Notes: generated from the sequence alone by a model not told the origin. DNA of 52,836 nt from Candidatus Zhuqueibacterota bacterium (GCA_016926625.1 JAFGOE010000063.1:1-52836), one strand, 5' to 3'. Numbered from the stretch's first letter, positions 25,112 to 34,566 are shown. Translations and numbers: made by a program.

Positions 25112-25254
25112 AAATTATAACACACCAGATTCACTTACTTTAACTTCCCAAATTCCACAATTTGATCTTTTTTACTGTGAAGTGAATAAATTTGATAAAA
25201 AACATGCATAAGTAACTAAAACCTATCAGCATAATCTTCGGAACCAGGAAATCT

Positions 25255-26376
25255 ATGGCACACGTACAATTAAGAAACGTTACGAAAATTTTCGATAAGA
25301 ACGTCGTCGCAGTGGACAAGGCGACGGTCGATATTCAGGATAAAGAATTTGTCATCTTAGTAGGCCCATCCGGCTGCGGAAAATCGACAACGCTAAGAAT
25401 GATCGCGGGACTCGAAGACATCACTTCGGGTGAGATTTATATTGATGATAAATTAGTTAACGATGTCCCCCCAAAAGACAGGGACATTGCGATGGTTTTC
25501 CAGAACTATGCACTATATCCGCACATGACGGTGTATCAAAATATGGCGTTTGGGTTAAAGCTGCGAAAATTCCCTAAAGATGAAATTGATCGACGAGTCA
25601 ATGAGGCGGCAGAAATACTGGAGATTAAAAACCTGCTCCATCGAAGGCCTAAAGCTCTATCAGGCGGCCAGAGGCAGCGAGTCGCTGTGGGCAGAGCCAT
25701 CGTCAGAAAACCGAAGGTTTTCCTGTTTGATGAACCCCTCTCTAATCTGGATGCAAAGCTGCGCGTCCAGATGCGCACTGAAATATCAAAATTACACTCA
25801 CGTCTCGAAACCACCATGATATATGTCACTCATGACCAGATGGAAGCCATGACCATGGGAGATCGCATCGTCGTCATGAAAGATGGTTTGATTCAGCAAA
25901 TCGACTCACCTTTAAACCTTTACAATAAGCCGAATAACCTCTTTGTCGCCGGTTTCATCGGTAGTCCTTCTATGAATTTCATGGAAGGGACTATTAAACA
26001 GATGAATGGGAGGTTGACTTTTGATGAAGGGAAAATTCAGTTAGCCATACCACCTCAATTTGAAGAAAAACTTAAGCTCTACAAAGATCAACGTATGACT
26101 TTAGGCATTCGACCTGAAAATATTTATGAAGCTGACTTTGCTCATGGTATTCAAAAAGAGAACAGCGACACCGTGGAGAGCATGGTGGAAGTGGTCGAAC
26201 CGTTAGGTAATGAAGTATTTTTATATCTAAACACAGGCCTTAACTCTTATGTCGCTCGTGTCGCAGCACGAAAAACCCCGGCTATAGGCCAAAAAATATC
26301 GATCATTTTTAACATGGGGAAGGCTCATTTCTTCGATCCAAAAAATCAAGAATCTATATTTTCATGGGAACAATAG
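25255..26376 (+). CDS. MalK/UgpC-type sugar ABC transporter ATP-binding protein
   Basis: A 373-residue ATPase of the carbohydrate-importer class (MalK, UgpC, MsmK). Walker [10 protein letters not shown] (37-45), Q-loop [14 protein letters not shown], signature [14 protein letters not shown], Walker [18 protein letters not shown]-loop [15 protein letters not shown], then a C-terminal TOBE/OB regulatory domain ([24 protein letters not shown]). No permease or binding-protein genes are near, so it is an orphan ATPase that may serve several sugar importers, as MsmK and MsiK do. Substrate cannot be deduced. Confidence 0.94.
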   Translation: MAHVQLRNVTKIFDKNVVAVDKATVDIQDKEFVILVGPSGCGKSTTLRMIAGLEDITSGEIYIDDKLVNDVPPKDRDIAMVFQNYALYPHMTVYQNMAFGLKLRKFPKDEIDRRVNEAAEILEIKNLLHRRPKALSGGQRQRVAVGRAIVRKPKVFLFDEPLSNLDAKLRVQMRTEISKLHSRLETTMIYVTHDQMEAMTMGDRIVVMKDGLIQQIDSPLNLYNKPNNLFVAGFIGSPSMNFMEGTIKQMNGRLTFDEGKIQLAIPPQFEEKLKLYKDQRMTLGIRPENIYEADFAHGIQKENSDTVESMVEVVEPLGNEVFLYLNTGLNSYVARVAARKTPAIGQKISIIFNMGKAHFFDPKNQESIFSWEQ

Positions 26377-26788
26377 AACTCGTGCACAGTTCAACTGTTG
26401 GATTTCAAACGCCACATAAGGTTCCTCAATGATTATCCTCTTTATGTAATGGTAGTAAACGATGCCCGAATCAAGGACACTATTTTTTTAATGATCTTGA
26501 AACTTAAAATAATTTACGATACTCAATACTCCAACATGATGATTCAGATAAAATAAGATCACTATAGTCAAGCATACAATGGCTCAAAATGCTGATGATC
26601 TATTTTTCTTTTCCGAACACCGCTTTGCTCCGCTTGACAAAGCGACTGTGGATGAAGTAATAGTCACAATGAATAGTAATATAAAGGATGCTTAGCCCGC
26701 GCAGCCAGATGGAGCTCTCTCCTCTTAAAATAGGTGCGGAGCAGCTTATCAACCGCTCTAATTTTAGTATAAATTTAGGACAAAAAGT
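26377..26788. other. Long leader region before rho
   Basis: 412 bp with no supportable ORF. The only clear structures are a CGCTTTG (26621-26627) / CAAAGCG (26638-26644) hairpin and a weak promoter overlapping it. A long upstream region is typical of rho genes that are autoregulated through their leader, but no specific rut pattern could be judged by eye. Confidence 0.5.
26634..26663 (+). promoter_or_regulatory. Possible rho promoter
   Basis: TTGACA (26634-26639), an 18 bp spacer and a poor -10 TAATAG (26658-26663). The -35 is perfect and sits in the hairpin at 26621-26644; the -10 is weak, so this is tentative. Confidence 0.35.
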
Positions 26789-28036
26789 ATGGATATTAAT
26801 GAATTAAAATCGTTGAAGATTGCCGAATTGAATAAGATCGCACAGGAATTTGATATCGCTGGTTATTCAAGTTTGAAAAAGCAGGAACTGATTTTTAGAA
26901 TTCTGGAAGAACAAACAAAAAAAGAAGGCTTAATCTTCTCTGAAGGCGTTCTCGAAATATTGCCCGATGGTTACGGTTTCCTGAGATCGTCAGACTACAA
27001 CTATTTACCAGGTCCCGATGATATTTACGTCTCACCTTCGCAGATTAAGAGGTTTGGACTCAGGACAGGCGACGTCGTGTCTGGCCAAATTCGTCCGCCG
27101 AAGGAGAACGAACGCTTTTTTGCCTTACTCAAGGTCGAGGCAGTCAATTACGAAAATCCTGAAGCGGCCAAATCAAAGATCATTTTCGATAATTTAACCC
27201 CTCTCTATCCTGAGGAACGCATTAAACTTGAAATGGCCCCAACACAATATGCAACACGCATCATGGACCTTTTAACCCCTATCGGCAAAGGACAACGAGG
27301 ACTCATCGTAGCCCAACCCAAGACGGGTAAGACCATGCTGTTACAGGCTATCGCTAATAGCATCACCACCAACCATCCGGAGATCAAGCTCATTGTCTTG
27401 CTTATCGACGAACGCCCGGAAGAAGTAACGGATATGGAACGTTCGGTAAAAGCCGAGGTCGTCAGCTCGACCTTCGATGAACCAGCCGAAAGACACGTAC
27501 AAGTCGCCGATATGGTGATCGAAAAATCCAAACGATTGGTCGAATATGGTTACGATGTGGTTATTTTGCTCGACAGCATCACTCGATTAGCGCGAGCTCA
27601 TAACACCGTTGTGCCGCACAGCGGTAAAATATTATCCGGTGGTGTTGATGCCAGCGCCCTGCAGAAACCGAAGCGCTTCTTCGGAGCAGCAAGAAACATA
27701 GAGGAGGGGGGTAGTCTCACAATCATCGCTACAGCCCTGATCGATACGGGTAGCCGTATGGATGAAGTTATCTTCGAGGAATTTAAGGGCACCGGTAACA
27801 TGGAACTGCAGCTAAATCGTGAACTATCCGATCGACGGGTGTTTCCTGCCATCGATATCAACAAATCAGGAACAAGAAAAGAAGAGTTACTGCTCGACAG
27901 CTCCGTGCTTAACCGCGTCTGGATATTACGAAAAATACTCAGTGAACTCGCTCCGGTGGAAGCCATCGAATTTTTACTGGAAAAATTGCGCGGTACGAAA
28001 TCGAACAAGAAATTTCTTGACATAATGAACTCTTAA
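26789..28036 (+). CDS. rho: Transcription termination factor Rho
   Basis: A 415-residue hexameric RNA helicase. It has the N-terminal Rho_N helix domain ([13 protein letters not shown]), the cold-shock-like RNA-binding domain ([15 protein letters not shown], 53-67), Walker A in [12 protein letters not shown] (175-186), the [13 protein letters not shown] segment and the GGVD loop (284-287). Length and motifs are standard, without the large N-terminal insertion seen in some Bacteroidetes and Actinobacteria. It disengages stalled RNA polymerase at rut sites in the cytoplasm. The ATG has only a weak upstream AGGAC. Confidence 0.97.
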   Translation: MDINELKSLKIAELNKIAQEFDIAGYSSLKKQELIFRILEEQTKKEGLIFSEGVLEILPDGYGFLRSSDYNYLPGPDDIYVSPSQIKRFGLRTGDVVSGQIRPPKENERFFALLKVEAVNYENPEAAKSKIIFDNLTPLYPEERIKLEMAPTQYATRIMDLLTPIGKGQRGLIVAQPKTGKTMLLQAIANSITTNHPEIKLIVLLIDERPEEVTDMERSVKAEVVSSTFDEPAERHVQVADMVIEKSKRLVEYGYDVVILLDSITRLARAHNTVVPHSGKILSGGVDASALQKPKRFFGAARNIEEGGSLTIIATALIDTGSRMDEVIFEEFKGTGNMELQLNRELSDRRVFPAIDINKSGTRKEELLLDSSVLNRVWILRKILSELAPVEAIEFLLEKLRGTKSNKKFLDIMNS

Positions 28037-28050
28037 ATGCAATTTTTTCC

Positions 28051-28079
28051 TTGATTTCATCCAATTTTATTATTATATT
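28051..28079 (+). promoter_or_regulatory. Promoter of rpmE
   Basis: TTGATT (28051-28056), 17 bp, TATATT (28074-28079), followed at 28110 by GGAGGTGA before the TTG start. Confidence 0.55.
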
Positions 28080-28123
28080 TGTAGTTTGTGAATCATACAT
28101 CATACTTTTGGAGGTGAGTTAAA

Positions 28124-28363
28124 TTGAAGGATAAAATTCATCCTAAATATACGGTAGGAACAATCACGTGTGCCTGTGGCAATACCATTGTCACGCGATC
28201 CACTGTCGAAAACCTGAAATTGGATATCTGTTCCAATTGCCACCCTTTTTTCACTGGTAAACAGAAATTGGTGGACTCTGCCGGTCGTGTCGAAAAATTC
28301 ATGAAGAAGTACGGCTTACAGGATAAAAATAATAAGACGAGTAAAGAAGAAAAAGAATCATAA
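28124..28363 (+). CDS. rpmE: 50S ribosomal protein L31 (zinc-binding form), TTG start
   Basis: A 79-residue ribosomal protein. CACG near the N-terminus and CSNCHPF (residues 37-43) provide the four Cys ligands of the zinc-binding (C+) L31 type; [17 protein letters not shown] is the family core. Translation starts at TTG: GGAGGTGA lies 6 nt upstream and no in-frame ATG exists nearby at the right place. The C-terminal 15 residues form a charged tail. A terminator follows directly. Having the zinc form suggests that zinc-starvation replacement, if any, is encoded elsewhere. Confidence 0.96.
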   Translation: MKDKIHPKYTVGTITCACGNTIVTRSTVENLKLDICSNCHPFFTGKQKLVDSAGRVEKFMKKYGLQDKNNKTSKEEKES

Positions 28364-28389
28364 CATCACTCGACGTGTAAAACATATGA

Positions 28390-28436
28390 CGGGATACGAT
28401 TGTTACACAGTTGCTTTGTAACGTATTCCGTTTTTT
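28390..28436 (+). terminator. Rho-independent terminator after rpmE
   Basis: CGGGATAC (28390-28397) pairs with GTATTCCG (28423-28430) and, after a 4 nt bulge, GTTACA (28402-28407) pairs with TGTAAC (28417-28422). A run of six T follows (28431-28436). Confidence 0.75.
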
Positions 28437-28443
28437 GTATATA
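28416..28443 (+). promoter_or_regulatory. Possible promoter of the DUF1385-prfA-prmC operon
   Basis: TTGTAA (28416-28421), 16 bp, TATATA (28438-28443), overlapping TATAAT at 28442-28447. It lies on top of the rpmE terminator; the leader would be about 10 nt. Tentative. Confidence 0.35.
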
Positions 28444-28458
28444 TAATCTGAGGAATGC

Positions 28459-29379
28459 ATGAGACCAAAGCAAAATGTCGGCGGCCAGGCGGTTATCGAG
28501 GGCGTCATGATGCGATCTCCGGAACGCGTTTCCGTTGCCGTACGTCGATCCGATGGCAAGATCGTCCTGAAAAACGATCCTTATGTATCGTACACCCGAC
28601 GTCATAAATTCTGGAATCTTCCCATTATCCGTGGTGCCGTCATCTTGATCGAATCGATGGTTCTCGGCATCAGGGCGCTCACGTTCAGCGGCGATGTGGC
28701 CATCGAAGTCGACGACCATCGCGCGAGTAACCAGAAAAGTAACTCGATATGGCTGGGCTTTACTGTCGTGTTTTCCTTAGCTATCGGTCTGTTGCTCTTC
28801 TTCTACCTCCCCCTGGTTCTGACTGAAATGATGGGATTGAAATCAGGTTTCGCGTTTAATCTGGTCGATGGCGCTCTGCGGCTGGTTATATTCTTGTTAT
28901 ATCTTTTTACCATCACCATGATGAAGGACATTAAACGCGTGTTCCAATATCATGGTGCAGAGCATAAATCGATATTTACCTACGAGGCCGACCAGCAGCT
29001 TACAGTCGAAAATTCTAAAAAGTTCAAGCCGTTTCACCCGCGATGCGGCACCAGTTTTCTGATCATGGTGCTGATCATCAGCGTCGTTGTCTTCATGTTC
29101 CTGGGTAAACCGGATACCATCGCCGATCGGTTTATCCGACTCGCGTTCGTGCCGCTCATCGGTGGTATTTCGTACGAAATCATTAAATTGTCCGATAAGA
29201 GAATAAACAACCCGTTCGTTAGATTATTCATCACACCGGGATTATGGCTGCAAAAAATTACGGCACTGGAGCCTGACGAATCCATGCTCGAAGTCGCGAT
29301 CGTGGCCCTCGAAGGATCTCTGGGTAAAGATTTCTCGGACAATCCTAACATAATAATTGATAAATCGCACAAACTATGA
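28459..29379 (+). CDS. DUF1385 membrane protein (YqhQ family)
   Basis: A 306-residue membrane protein. The opening NVGGQAVIEGVMMRSPERV (5-23), the HGAEHKSIFTYE motif, FHPRCGTSFL and LWLQKITALEPDESMLEVAI are diagnostic of DUF1385. Four or so transmembrane helices lie between residues 93 and 245. His and Cys residues in the AEHKS and RCGTS motifs are conserved and could bind metal. Function is unknown, but the gene is repeatedly found beside prfA and prmC in many phyla, as here; its stop overlaps the prfA start by 4 bp (ATGA). Confidence 0.92.
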   Translation: MRPKQNVGGQAVIEGVMMRSPERVSVAVRRSDGKIVLKNDPYVSYTRRHKFWNLPIIRGAVILIESMVLGIRALTFSGDVAIEVDDHRASNQKSNSIWLGFTVVFSLAIGLLLFFYLPLVLTEMMGLKSGFAFNLVDGALRLVIFLLYLFTITMMKDIKRVFQYHGAEHKSIFTYEADQQLTVENSKKFKPFHPRCGTSFLIMVLIISVVVFMFLGKPDTIADRFIRLAFVPLIGGISYEIIKLSDKRINNPFVRLFITPGLWLQKITALEPDESMLEVAIVALEGSLGKDFSDNPNIIIDKSHKL

Positions 29380-30443
29380 GAGATAAATTAGATAAAATTG
29401 TCGATCGTTTCAATGAACTTAATGAGTTATTGAGCGATCCGAATATCTTCAACGATAAAGATAAATTGCTGCAGCTAACCAGAGAGCAGAAAGAGCTCGA
29501 AGATATCGTAAGGGTATACACCGACTATAAAAAATTGCTCAACCAGATCGACGGGAACAGACAAATTATCGAAGAAGAAGATGAAAGAGAACTCATCGAG
29601 ATCGCTCAATCTGAATTGGATGAGCTCGAAATGAAACGCGATGTTCTCGAAGAGGAACTGAAATATTTGTTGGTCCCGAAAGATCCTAAGGACTCCAAGA
29701 ACGCGATCATGGAGATCAGAGCAGGTACCGGTGGCGATGAGGCCTGTTTATTTGCCGGTAATTTGTTCAAAATGTACATTAAATACGCCGAATTGAACGG
29801 GCTCAGCTATGAAATCCTGAGTTCGCATCCCCAGGAGATCGGTGGTTTCAAGGAAGTCATCATCCAGTTTTCCGGAGAAAACGCGTACGGTAGACTTAAA
29901 TTCGAAGCCGGCGTCCATCGCGTGCAACGCGTTCCGCTGACCGAAGCGAGCGGACGCATTCATACGTCGGCGGCATCGGTGGCCGTGCTGCCTGAGGCTG
30001 AAGATGTCGACATACAGATCGATCCTAAAGATCTGAAGATCGATGTCTATCGTTCTTCCGGTCCGGGCGGACAGAGTGTGAACACGACCGACTCGGCTGT
30101 CCGCGTCACTCACATACCGACAGGCATGGTGGTGACGTGTCAGGATGAAAAATCCCAACACAAAAATAAGGCCAAAGCCATCAAAGTACTGAAAGCACGA
30201 CTATTTGAAAAAAAGATAGAGGAAGAACAGCAGAAGGAAGCGGCGACGCGCCGGTCAATGGTGAGTACCGGTGACCGCAGTGCTAAAATTCGTACCTTCA
30301 ACTATCCGCAAAATCGAGTCACCGACCATCGCATCGGTTACACGTCCTATCACCTCGATGAAATCTTGAACGGCAAGATTGATGAATTCATCGAACAACT
30401 GCAATTAGCCGAAAGAGCAGAAAAACTTCAGAACGTAGGATAA
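29376..30443 (+). CDS. prfA: Peptide chain release factor 1
   Basis: A 355-residue class I release factor. The anticodon-like tripeptide is PLT (187-189) within HRVQRVPLTEASGRIHTSA, the P-x-T class of RF1 (RF2 has SPF), so it reads UAA and UAG. The catalytic GGQ is at 231-233 in SSGPGGQSVNTTDSAVR; Gln233 is the target of the methyltransferase encoded 8 bp downstream. The ATG overlaps the end of the DUF1385 gene, implying translational coupling. Confidence 0.97.
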   Translation: MRDKLDKIVDRFNELNELLSDPNIFNDKDKLLQLTREQKELEDIVRVYTDYKKLLNQIDGNRQIIEEEDERELIEIAQSELDELEMKRDVLEEELKYLLVPKDPKDSKNAIMEIRAGTGGDEACLFAGNLFKMYIKYAELNGLSYEILSSHPQEIGGFKEVIIQFSGENAYGRLKFEAGVHRVQRVPLTEASGRIHTSAASVAVLPEAEDVDIQIDPKDLKIDVYRSSGPGGQSVNTTDSAVRVTHIPTGMVVTCQDEKSQHKNKAKAIKVLKARLFEKKIEEEQQKEAATRRSMVSTGDRSAKIRTFNYPQNRVTDHRIGYTSYHLDEILNGKIDEFIEQLQLAERAEKLQNVG

Positions 30444-30451
30444 GAAGTTCC

Positions 30452-31336
30452 ATGCGGGAAACCAGGACTCGGCAATTAAACGACATCCTCAATACAGCCG
30501 TTCATTATCTGAGCAAGAAACATATCGAACATCCCAGGCTGAACGCCGAACTTTTGCTCTGCCACGTCTTACAATGTAACAGAGTCGATCTGTACGTCAA
30601 TCTCGATACATCGATAGAAGCTTCCGCAGTCGACCGTTTCGTTCGCCTGCTCAAACGAAGAGCCTCACATGAACCGCTGCAGTATTTAATCCATGAATCC
30701 GAGTTCATGTTCGTTCGCCTGAAAGTCAACGATTCGGTCCTCATCCCTCGCCCGGAAACAGAGATACTCGTCGAATATGTGATCAAACATGTTAAGCAGC
30801 AAGGATTAACCAATAAAACAATCAACATCCTTGATATCGGTACGGGAAGCGGAAACATCGCCATCAGTCTGGCAAAAGCCTTACCGAACGCCCGTCTAAC
30901 AGCCATCGACATCTCCGCGAAGGCTCTCGAGGTCGCTCGTGAGAACGCCGCGCGAAACGACTGCCTTGATTCAATTAACTTCGAACTGGGCGACATCCTG
31001 TCGGACGACTATAGTGCATTCGTTTCACACCGATTTGATATCATCGTCTCGAATCCACCCTACATCAACGAATCTGATTATCGCCGTCTGCCCGAGGAAA
31101 TCCGACTGCATGAACCGGAAATCGCGTTATTAGCAGCCGACAACGGACTCATCTATTACAGGGCAATCGCCGCCGCCTCGCGCCACCTGCTGCTTGAAAA
31201 CGGACTGCTCGCTTGCGAGATCGGGGCCGACCAACGGGAGGATTTGATGCACATATTTGCTTCGGCCCGTCTGACCAATATCCAATGTCATCAAGATTTA
31301 GCCGGTCGCGATCGCATCATTACTGCCATCAGATAA
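30452..31336 (+). CDS. prmC: Release factor glutamine N5-methyltransferase
   Basis: A 294-residue class I SAM-dependent methyltransferase that modifies the Gln of the GGQ loop in release factors. The N-terminal helical domain (1-95) recognises the factor; LDIGTGSGNIAISLAKA (127-143) binds SAM and NPPY (201-204) holds the glutamine. Both hallmarks are intact and the length is usual. It sits 8 bp after prfA, the classical arrangement. Confidence 0.96.
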   Translation: MRETRTRQLNDILNTAVHYLSKKHIEHPRLNAELLLCHVLQCNRVDLYVNLDTSIEASAVDRFVRLLKRRASHEPLQYLIHESEFMFVRLKVNDSVLIPRPETEILVEYVIKHVKQQGLTNKTINILDIGTGSGNIAISLAKALPNARLTAIDISAKALEVARENAARNDCLDSINFELGDILSDDYSAFVSHRFDIIVSNPPYINESDYRRLPEEIRLHEPEIALLAADNGLIYYRAIAAASRHLLLENGLLACEIGADQREDLMHIFASARLTNIQCHQDLAGRDRIITAIR

Positions 31337-31375
31337 CATAACGATCACGTATATCGATGTCTCAAATTATTCTAC

Positions 31376-31404
31376 TTGAATTATTCGATTAAATTATTTA
31401 TAAT
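31376..31404 (+). promoter_or_regulatory. Promoter of the phosphohexomutase pair
   Basis: TTGAAT (31376-31381), 17 bp, TATAAT (31399-31404, perfect -10). The start should be near 31411, giving a leader of about 90 nt. Confidence 0.65.
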
Positions 31405-31499
31405 AAAGCATCTTACTTTGAATATATTGATTGATCCGTTAAAAATTATTTTTCCCTGATCTGATCGATGCTTGTATATATAGCCATAAGGAGATTACA

Positions 31500-32858
31500 A
31501 TGACCAATTTGAAACGCAGTGTTGCAGGGATCCGTGGGATCTGGGGTGAATCGCTATTCCCCGAAACAGCGGTCCATTACGCCTCCGCCTTCGCCATGTT
31601 TATCGGCGGAGGGAAAGTGGTAATCGGCCGTGATACACGAACCACAGGTACTCCATTAAAATATGCGGCTCTGTCCGCTTTACTATCATACGGCTGCGAG
31701 GTAATCGACATCGATATCGCCCCAACCCCTACCTGCCAGCTTGCCGTTGAAAAATTTAAAGCGAATGGCGGCATCATCATTACAGCCAGTCATAATCCAT
31801 TTGAATGGAACGGTATCAAATTTGTCAATTCCAGGGGTGAGTTTTTAAATGAGCACAATTTTAAAGCGATCACCGACCTGATCGATAACCATCAGATCAA
31901 GTATCAACCTATAAATAAGAACATCGTTTACGACAGTGCCAGCGATTACCACACCCTCGCGATCGATGAACATATAAAAGAAATTTCCGGCGTGATCGAT
32001 GTGGATCTCATTCGCTCACGATCTTTCAAAGTCGCTTTCGACGCTGTCAATGGAGCCGGCTCCAGGCTTATGTTTCCTCTATTCAAGCATCTGAATGTCG
32101 AAGTCGTACCCATCTACTGCGATGAAAGCGGCCAATTCCCTCGCGGAGCCGAGCCTATGCCGGAAAATCTTACTGCGTTATCTGCTTTGGTTAAAAAATC
32201 CGGCGCCGATATCGGATTCGCCGTGGATCCGGATGCAGACAGACTCAGCATCGTCTCCGAATTTGGCGAACCGCTTGGTGAAGAAATGTCCCTGCCGCTC
32301 GTGGCTCAACACATCGTCAGCCAGACTCCTGGCGTCATCGTCACTAACCTGAGCACATCCATGGCCATCGATTTCGTCGCGGAAAAATATCACTGTAAGC
32401 TCATCCGCACTAAAATCGGTGAAGCCAACGTCGTTCAGGGGATGAAAGATAACCATTGCATCGTCGGAGGAGAGGGAAACGGTGGTATCATTCTTCCTCA
32501 AATCCATTATTCACGCGATACAGGGATCGGTATCGGGTTGATACTCGACTATCTGGCGAAGTCAGGCAAGACGATATCCGAACTAGCAAACACAATTCCG
32601 AAACTATATATGGTCAAGAGTAAATTGGACCTGGATGAAATTTCGATTCAAAAAGCAATCGATTACGTCAAAGTGCACTATGAATCCGCCGATGTCAATA
32701 CGCTGGATGGCGTAAAAGTCACTTGGAAAGATTCCTGGATGCATCTTCGTCAATCAGGGACCGAAGGAATGCTTCGCATTTTTGCAGAGGCATCGTCTGT
32801 TGAAAAAGCACAGGGAATGGTCGATGAAATAACGGCTAAAATTAAAAAGTTAATATAA
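31500..32858 (+). CDS. glmM: Phosphoglucosamine mutase-like phosphohexomutase
   Basis: A 452-residue alpha-D-phosphohexomutase. The active Ser97 lies in TASHNP (95-100), the Mg loop is DPDADR (243-248), the sugar-binding loop GGEGNGG follows, and RQSGTEGMLRIF near the C-terminus binds phosphate. GlmM makes glucosamine-1-phosphate for UDP-GlcNAc. The RQSGTE and GEGNGG variants fit GlmM-like or archaeal-type mutases, so the exact sugar is somewhat uncertain. AAGGAG lies 6 nt before the ATG. The second mutase follows 58 bp later. Confidence 0.82.
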   Translation: MTNLKRSVAGIRGIWGESLFPETAVHYASAFAMFIGGGKVVIGRDTRTTGTPLKYAALSALLSYGCEVIDIDIAPTPTCQLAVEKFKANGGIIITASHNPFEWNGIKFVNSRGEFLNEHNFKAITDLIDNHQIKYQPINKNIVYDSASDYHTLAIDEHIKEISGVIDVDLIRSRSFKVAFDAVNGAGSRLMFPLFKHLNVEVVPIYCDESGQFPRGAEPMPENLTALSALVKKSGADIGFAVDPDADRLSIVSEFGEPLGEEMSLPLVAQHIVSQTPGVIVTNLSTSMAIDFVAEKYHCKLIRTKIGEANVVQGMKDNHCIVGGEGNGGIILPQIHYSRDTGIGIGLILDYLAKSGKTISELANTIPKLYMVKSKLDLDEISIQKAIDYVKVHYESADVNTLDGVKVTWKDSWMHLRQSGTEGMLRIFAEASSVEKAQGMVDEITAKIKKLI

Positions 32859-32916
32859 TCGCTGACACAATGCAAAAATTTATAATGGCCTGCACTTATT
32901 GATAAAGGAGTATATT

Positions 32917-34314
32917 ATGGCAAACGTGAATCCTAATATTTTTCGTATGTATGATATTCGTGGTATCGCAGATGAAGACCTCACCGATGACGCCGTCACA
33001 TTAATTGGTAAGGCATATGGCACCTACATGATCAGAAAGGGATATCGTTCCTTCTCTGTCGGTCGTGACGTCCGCCTCTCGTCCGAAAGAATAAAAAACG
33101 CCCTGATCACCGGGATGACTGCTACAGGATGCGATGTGGTCGATATCGGTATCGTTCCCACACCGGTTCTTTATTTCAGTATAGTTCACTTAAATACAGA
33201 CGGCGGTATCATGGTCACCGGCAGCCATAATCCCATCGAATTTAACGGGTTGAAAATGTGCGAAGGACTCGCTTCGGTTTACGGCGAGGAGATCCAGCGA
33301 CTTCGTGAGCTGATTGAACATGAAGATTTCGAAACGGGTAAGGGACGCGCGTCTGAAAAAGATATCGTCGATGAGTACGTTGCAGTCATCAAATCGAAAA
33401 TCAAGATCAATAAAAAATTGAAGATCGTTGTCGATGCAGGGAACGGGACAGCCGGTGTCATTGCCCCCCAATTATGGGAAGACCTCGGCTGTGAAGTCGA
33501 TCGAATGTATTGTGAGCCTGATGGCCATTTCCCAAACCATATGCCTGATCCCACTGTGCCTAAATATGTTAAAGATCTGCAAAAACGCGTCCTCGAGACA
33601 GGGGCTGATATGGGCATCGGATATGATGGTGACTCGGATAGAATGGGTATCATCGATGAAAAAGGGAATATGATATTTGCCGATAAATTCCTGGCACTGT
33701 TCAGCAAGGACGTCTTAAAGAAACATCCGGGAGCTACGATCATATTCGACGTCAAGTGTTCACAGGCTTTGCCAGAGTACATTAAAAAATACGGCGGGAA
33801 ACCCATTATGTGGAAAACGGGTCACGCCATCCTGAAAGCAAAGATGAAAGAGGAAAAATCACTGCTTGCGGGCGAGATGTCGGGTCATATATTTTTTGCG
33901 GATGATTACTACGGATTCGATGACGCGATCTATGTATCTGGTCGATTCATGCAGATCGTGGCGAATTCGAACAGCACAGTCTCCGATTTGATCGACGATA
34001 TTCCTCACTTCATCGGTACCCCTGAAATACGTGTCGATTGTGCCGACGAGGACAAATTCAGGGTCGTGGACGACCTCGTGAACTATTTTAAGGAACAATA
34101 CGAAACACTCGATATCGACGGCGCGAGAGTCATGTTCGGCGATGGCTGGGGTTTGGTAAGAGCCTCTAATACGCAACCTGTCCTCGTGCTGCGTTTCGAA
34201 GCCCGAACCAAGGATAAGTTGAGAGATATCATTAAGGTATTTACCACTCAACTTAAAAAATATCCCAGCGTTCATTTCAGCGAAAAGGACTTTAACATCG
34301 ATAATGTGAAATAA
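32917..34314 (+). CDS. algC: Phosphomannomutase/phosphoglucomutase
   Basis: A 465-residue mutase. The start at 32917 (MANVNPNIFRMYDIRG) follows AAAGGAG by 6 nt; an upstream TTG frame would place that site inside the gene. Active Ser103 lies in TGSHNPIEFNG (101-111), the Mg loop is DGDSDR (237-242), GEMSGHIFF binds sugar and ASNTQPVLVLRFEA binds phosphate. The motif set is that of the bifunctional PMM/PGM (AlgC/ManB) group, giving mannose-1-phosphate and glucose-1-phosphate for polysaccharides. Pairing with the glmM-like gene suggests an amino-sugar and hexose supply unit. Confidence 0.9.
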   Translation: MANVNPNIFRMYDIRGIADEDLTDDAVTLIGKAYGTYMIRKGYRSFSVGRDVRLSSERIKNALITGMTATGCDVVDIGIVPTPVLYFSIVHLNTDGGIMVTGSHNPIEFNGLKMCEGLASVYGEEIQRLRELIEHEDFETGKGRASEKDIVDEYVAVIKSKIKINKKLKIVVDAGNGTAGVIAPQLWEDLGCEVDRMYCEPDGHFPNHMPDPTVPKYVKDLQKRVLETGADMGIGYDGDSDRMGIIDEKGNMIFADKFLALFSKDVLKKHPGATIIFDVKCSQALPEYIKKYGGKPIMWKTGHAILKAKMKEEKSLLAGEMSGHIFFADDYYGFDDAIYVSGRFMQIVANSNSTVSDLIDDIPHFIGTPEIRVDCADEDKFRVVDDLVNYFKEQYETLDIDGARVMFGDGWGLVRASNTQPVLVLRFEARTKDKLRDIIKVFTTQLKKYPSVHFSEKDFNIDNVK

Positions 34315-34327
34315 TATGATCAGGATT

Positions 34328-34360
34328 AAGTCCGGACGCAGCTCCGCTGAATCCGGACTT
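34328..34360. terminator. Hairpin after the mutase pair, without T-run
   Basis: AAGTCCGGA (34328-34336) and TCCGGACTT (34352-34360) form a perfect 9 bp stem with a 15 nt loop, starting 14 bp after the stop codon. No T tract follows, so it could be a 3' end stabiliser or a Rho-assisted site rather than an intrinsic terminator. A further CTTCCGGACTG copy of half the stem follows at 34367. Confidence 0.45.
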
Positions 34361-34374
34361 CAATCACTTCCGGA

Positions 34375-34487
34375 CTGTATCGTAAGTGGTTATACTGATC
34401 CATGTATCACATCATATAAATATCTATTCTAAGAAATACCTACAGTTGTGGGGCATTCTCACTATTTTTGAGTTTTAATACAATCCC
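34375..34487. repeat. Possible decayed relative of the 2031-2153 MITE-like element
   Basis: CTGTATCGTAAGTG (34375-34388) resembles the left arm at 2032 (10 of 14) and GAGTTTTAATACAATCCC (34470-34487) resembles the right arm and flank at 2139 (14 of 18). Length (about 110 bp) is close, and ATCTATTCT occurs at nearly the same internal offset in both. The AT-rich context makes chance possible. Confidence 0.3.
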
Positions 34488-34543
34488 TGGGACTTAGCGG
34501 GTACATGCAGCTTGATGGATATGTTCTATTAAACATCGAAGTA

Positions 34544-34566
34544 CGCCTCGCCTGAGGGCGATGGCG
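34544..34566. repeat. REP-like GC-rich hairpin
   Basis: CGCCTCGCC (34544-34552) pairs with GGCGA (34557-34561) and GGCG (34563-34566) around a single bulged T, with a 4 nt loop. Compact GC-rich hairpins in an AT-rich intergenic region resemble REP sequences. Confidence 0.4.

Noticed and set aside
27598..28023. 141-codon minus frame within rho
   Set aside because: Antisense to the conserved C-terminal half of Rho.
33279..33806. 175-codon minus frame within the algC-like gene
   Set aside because: Antisense to the mutase active-site region; Ser/Pro-rich shadow.
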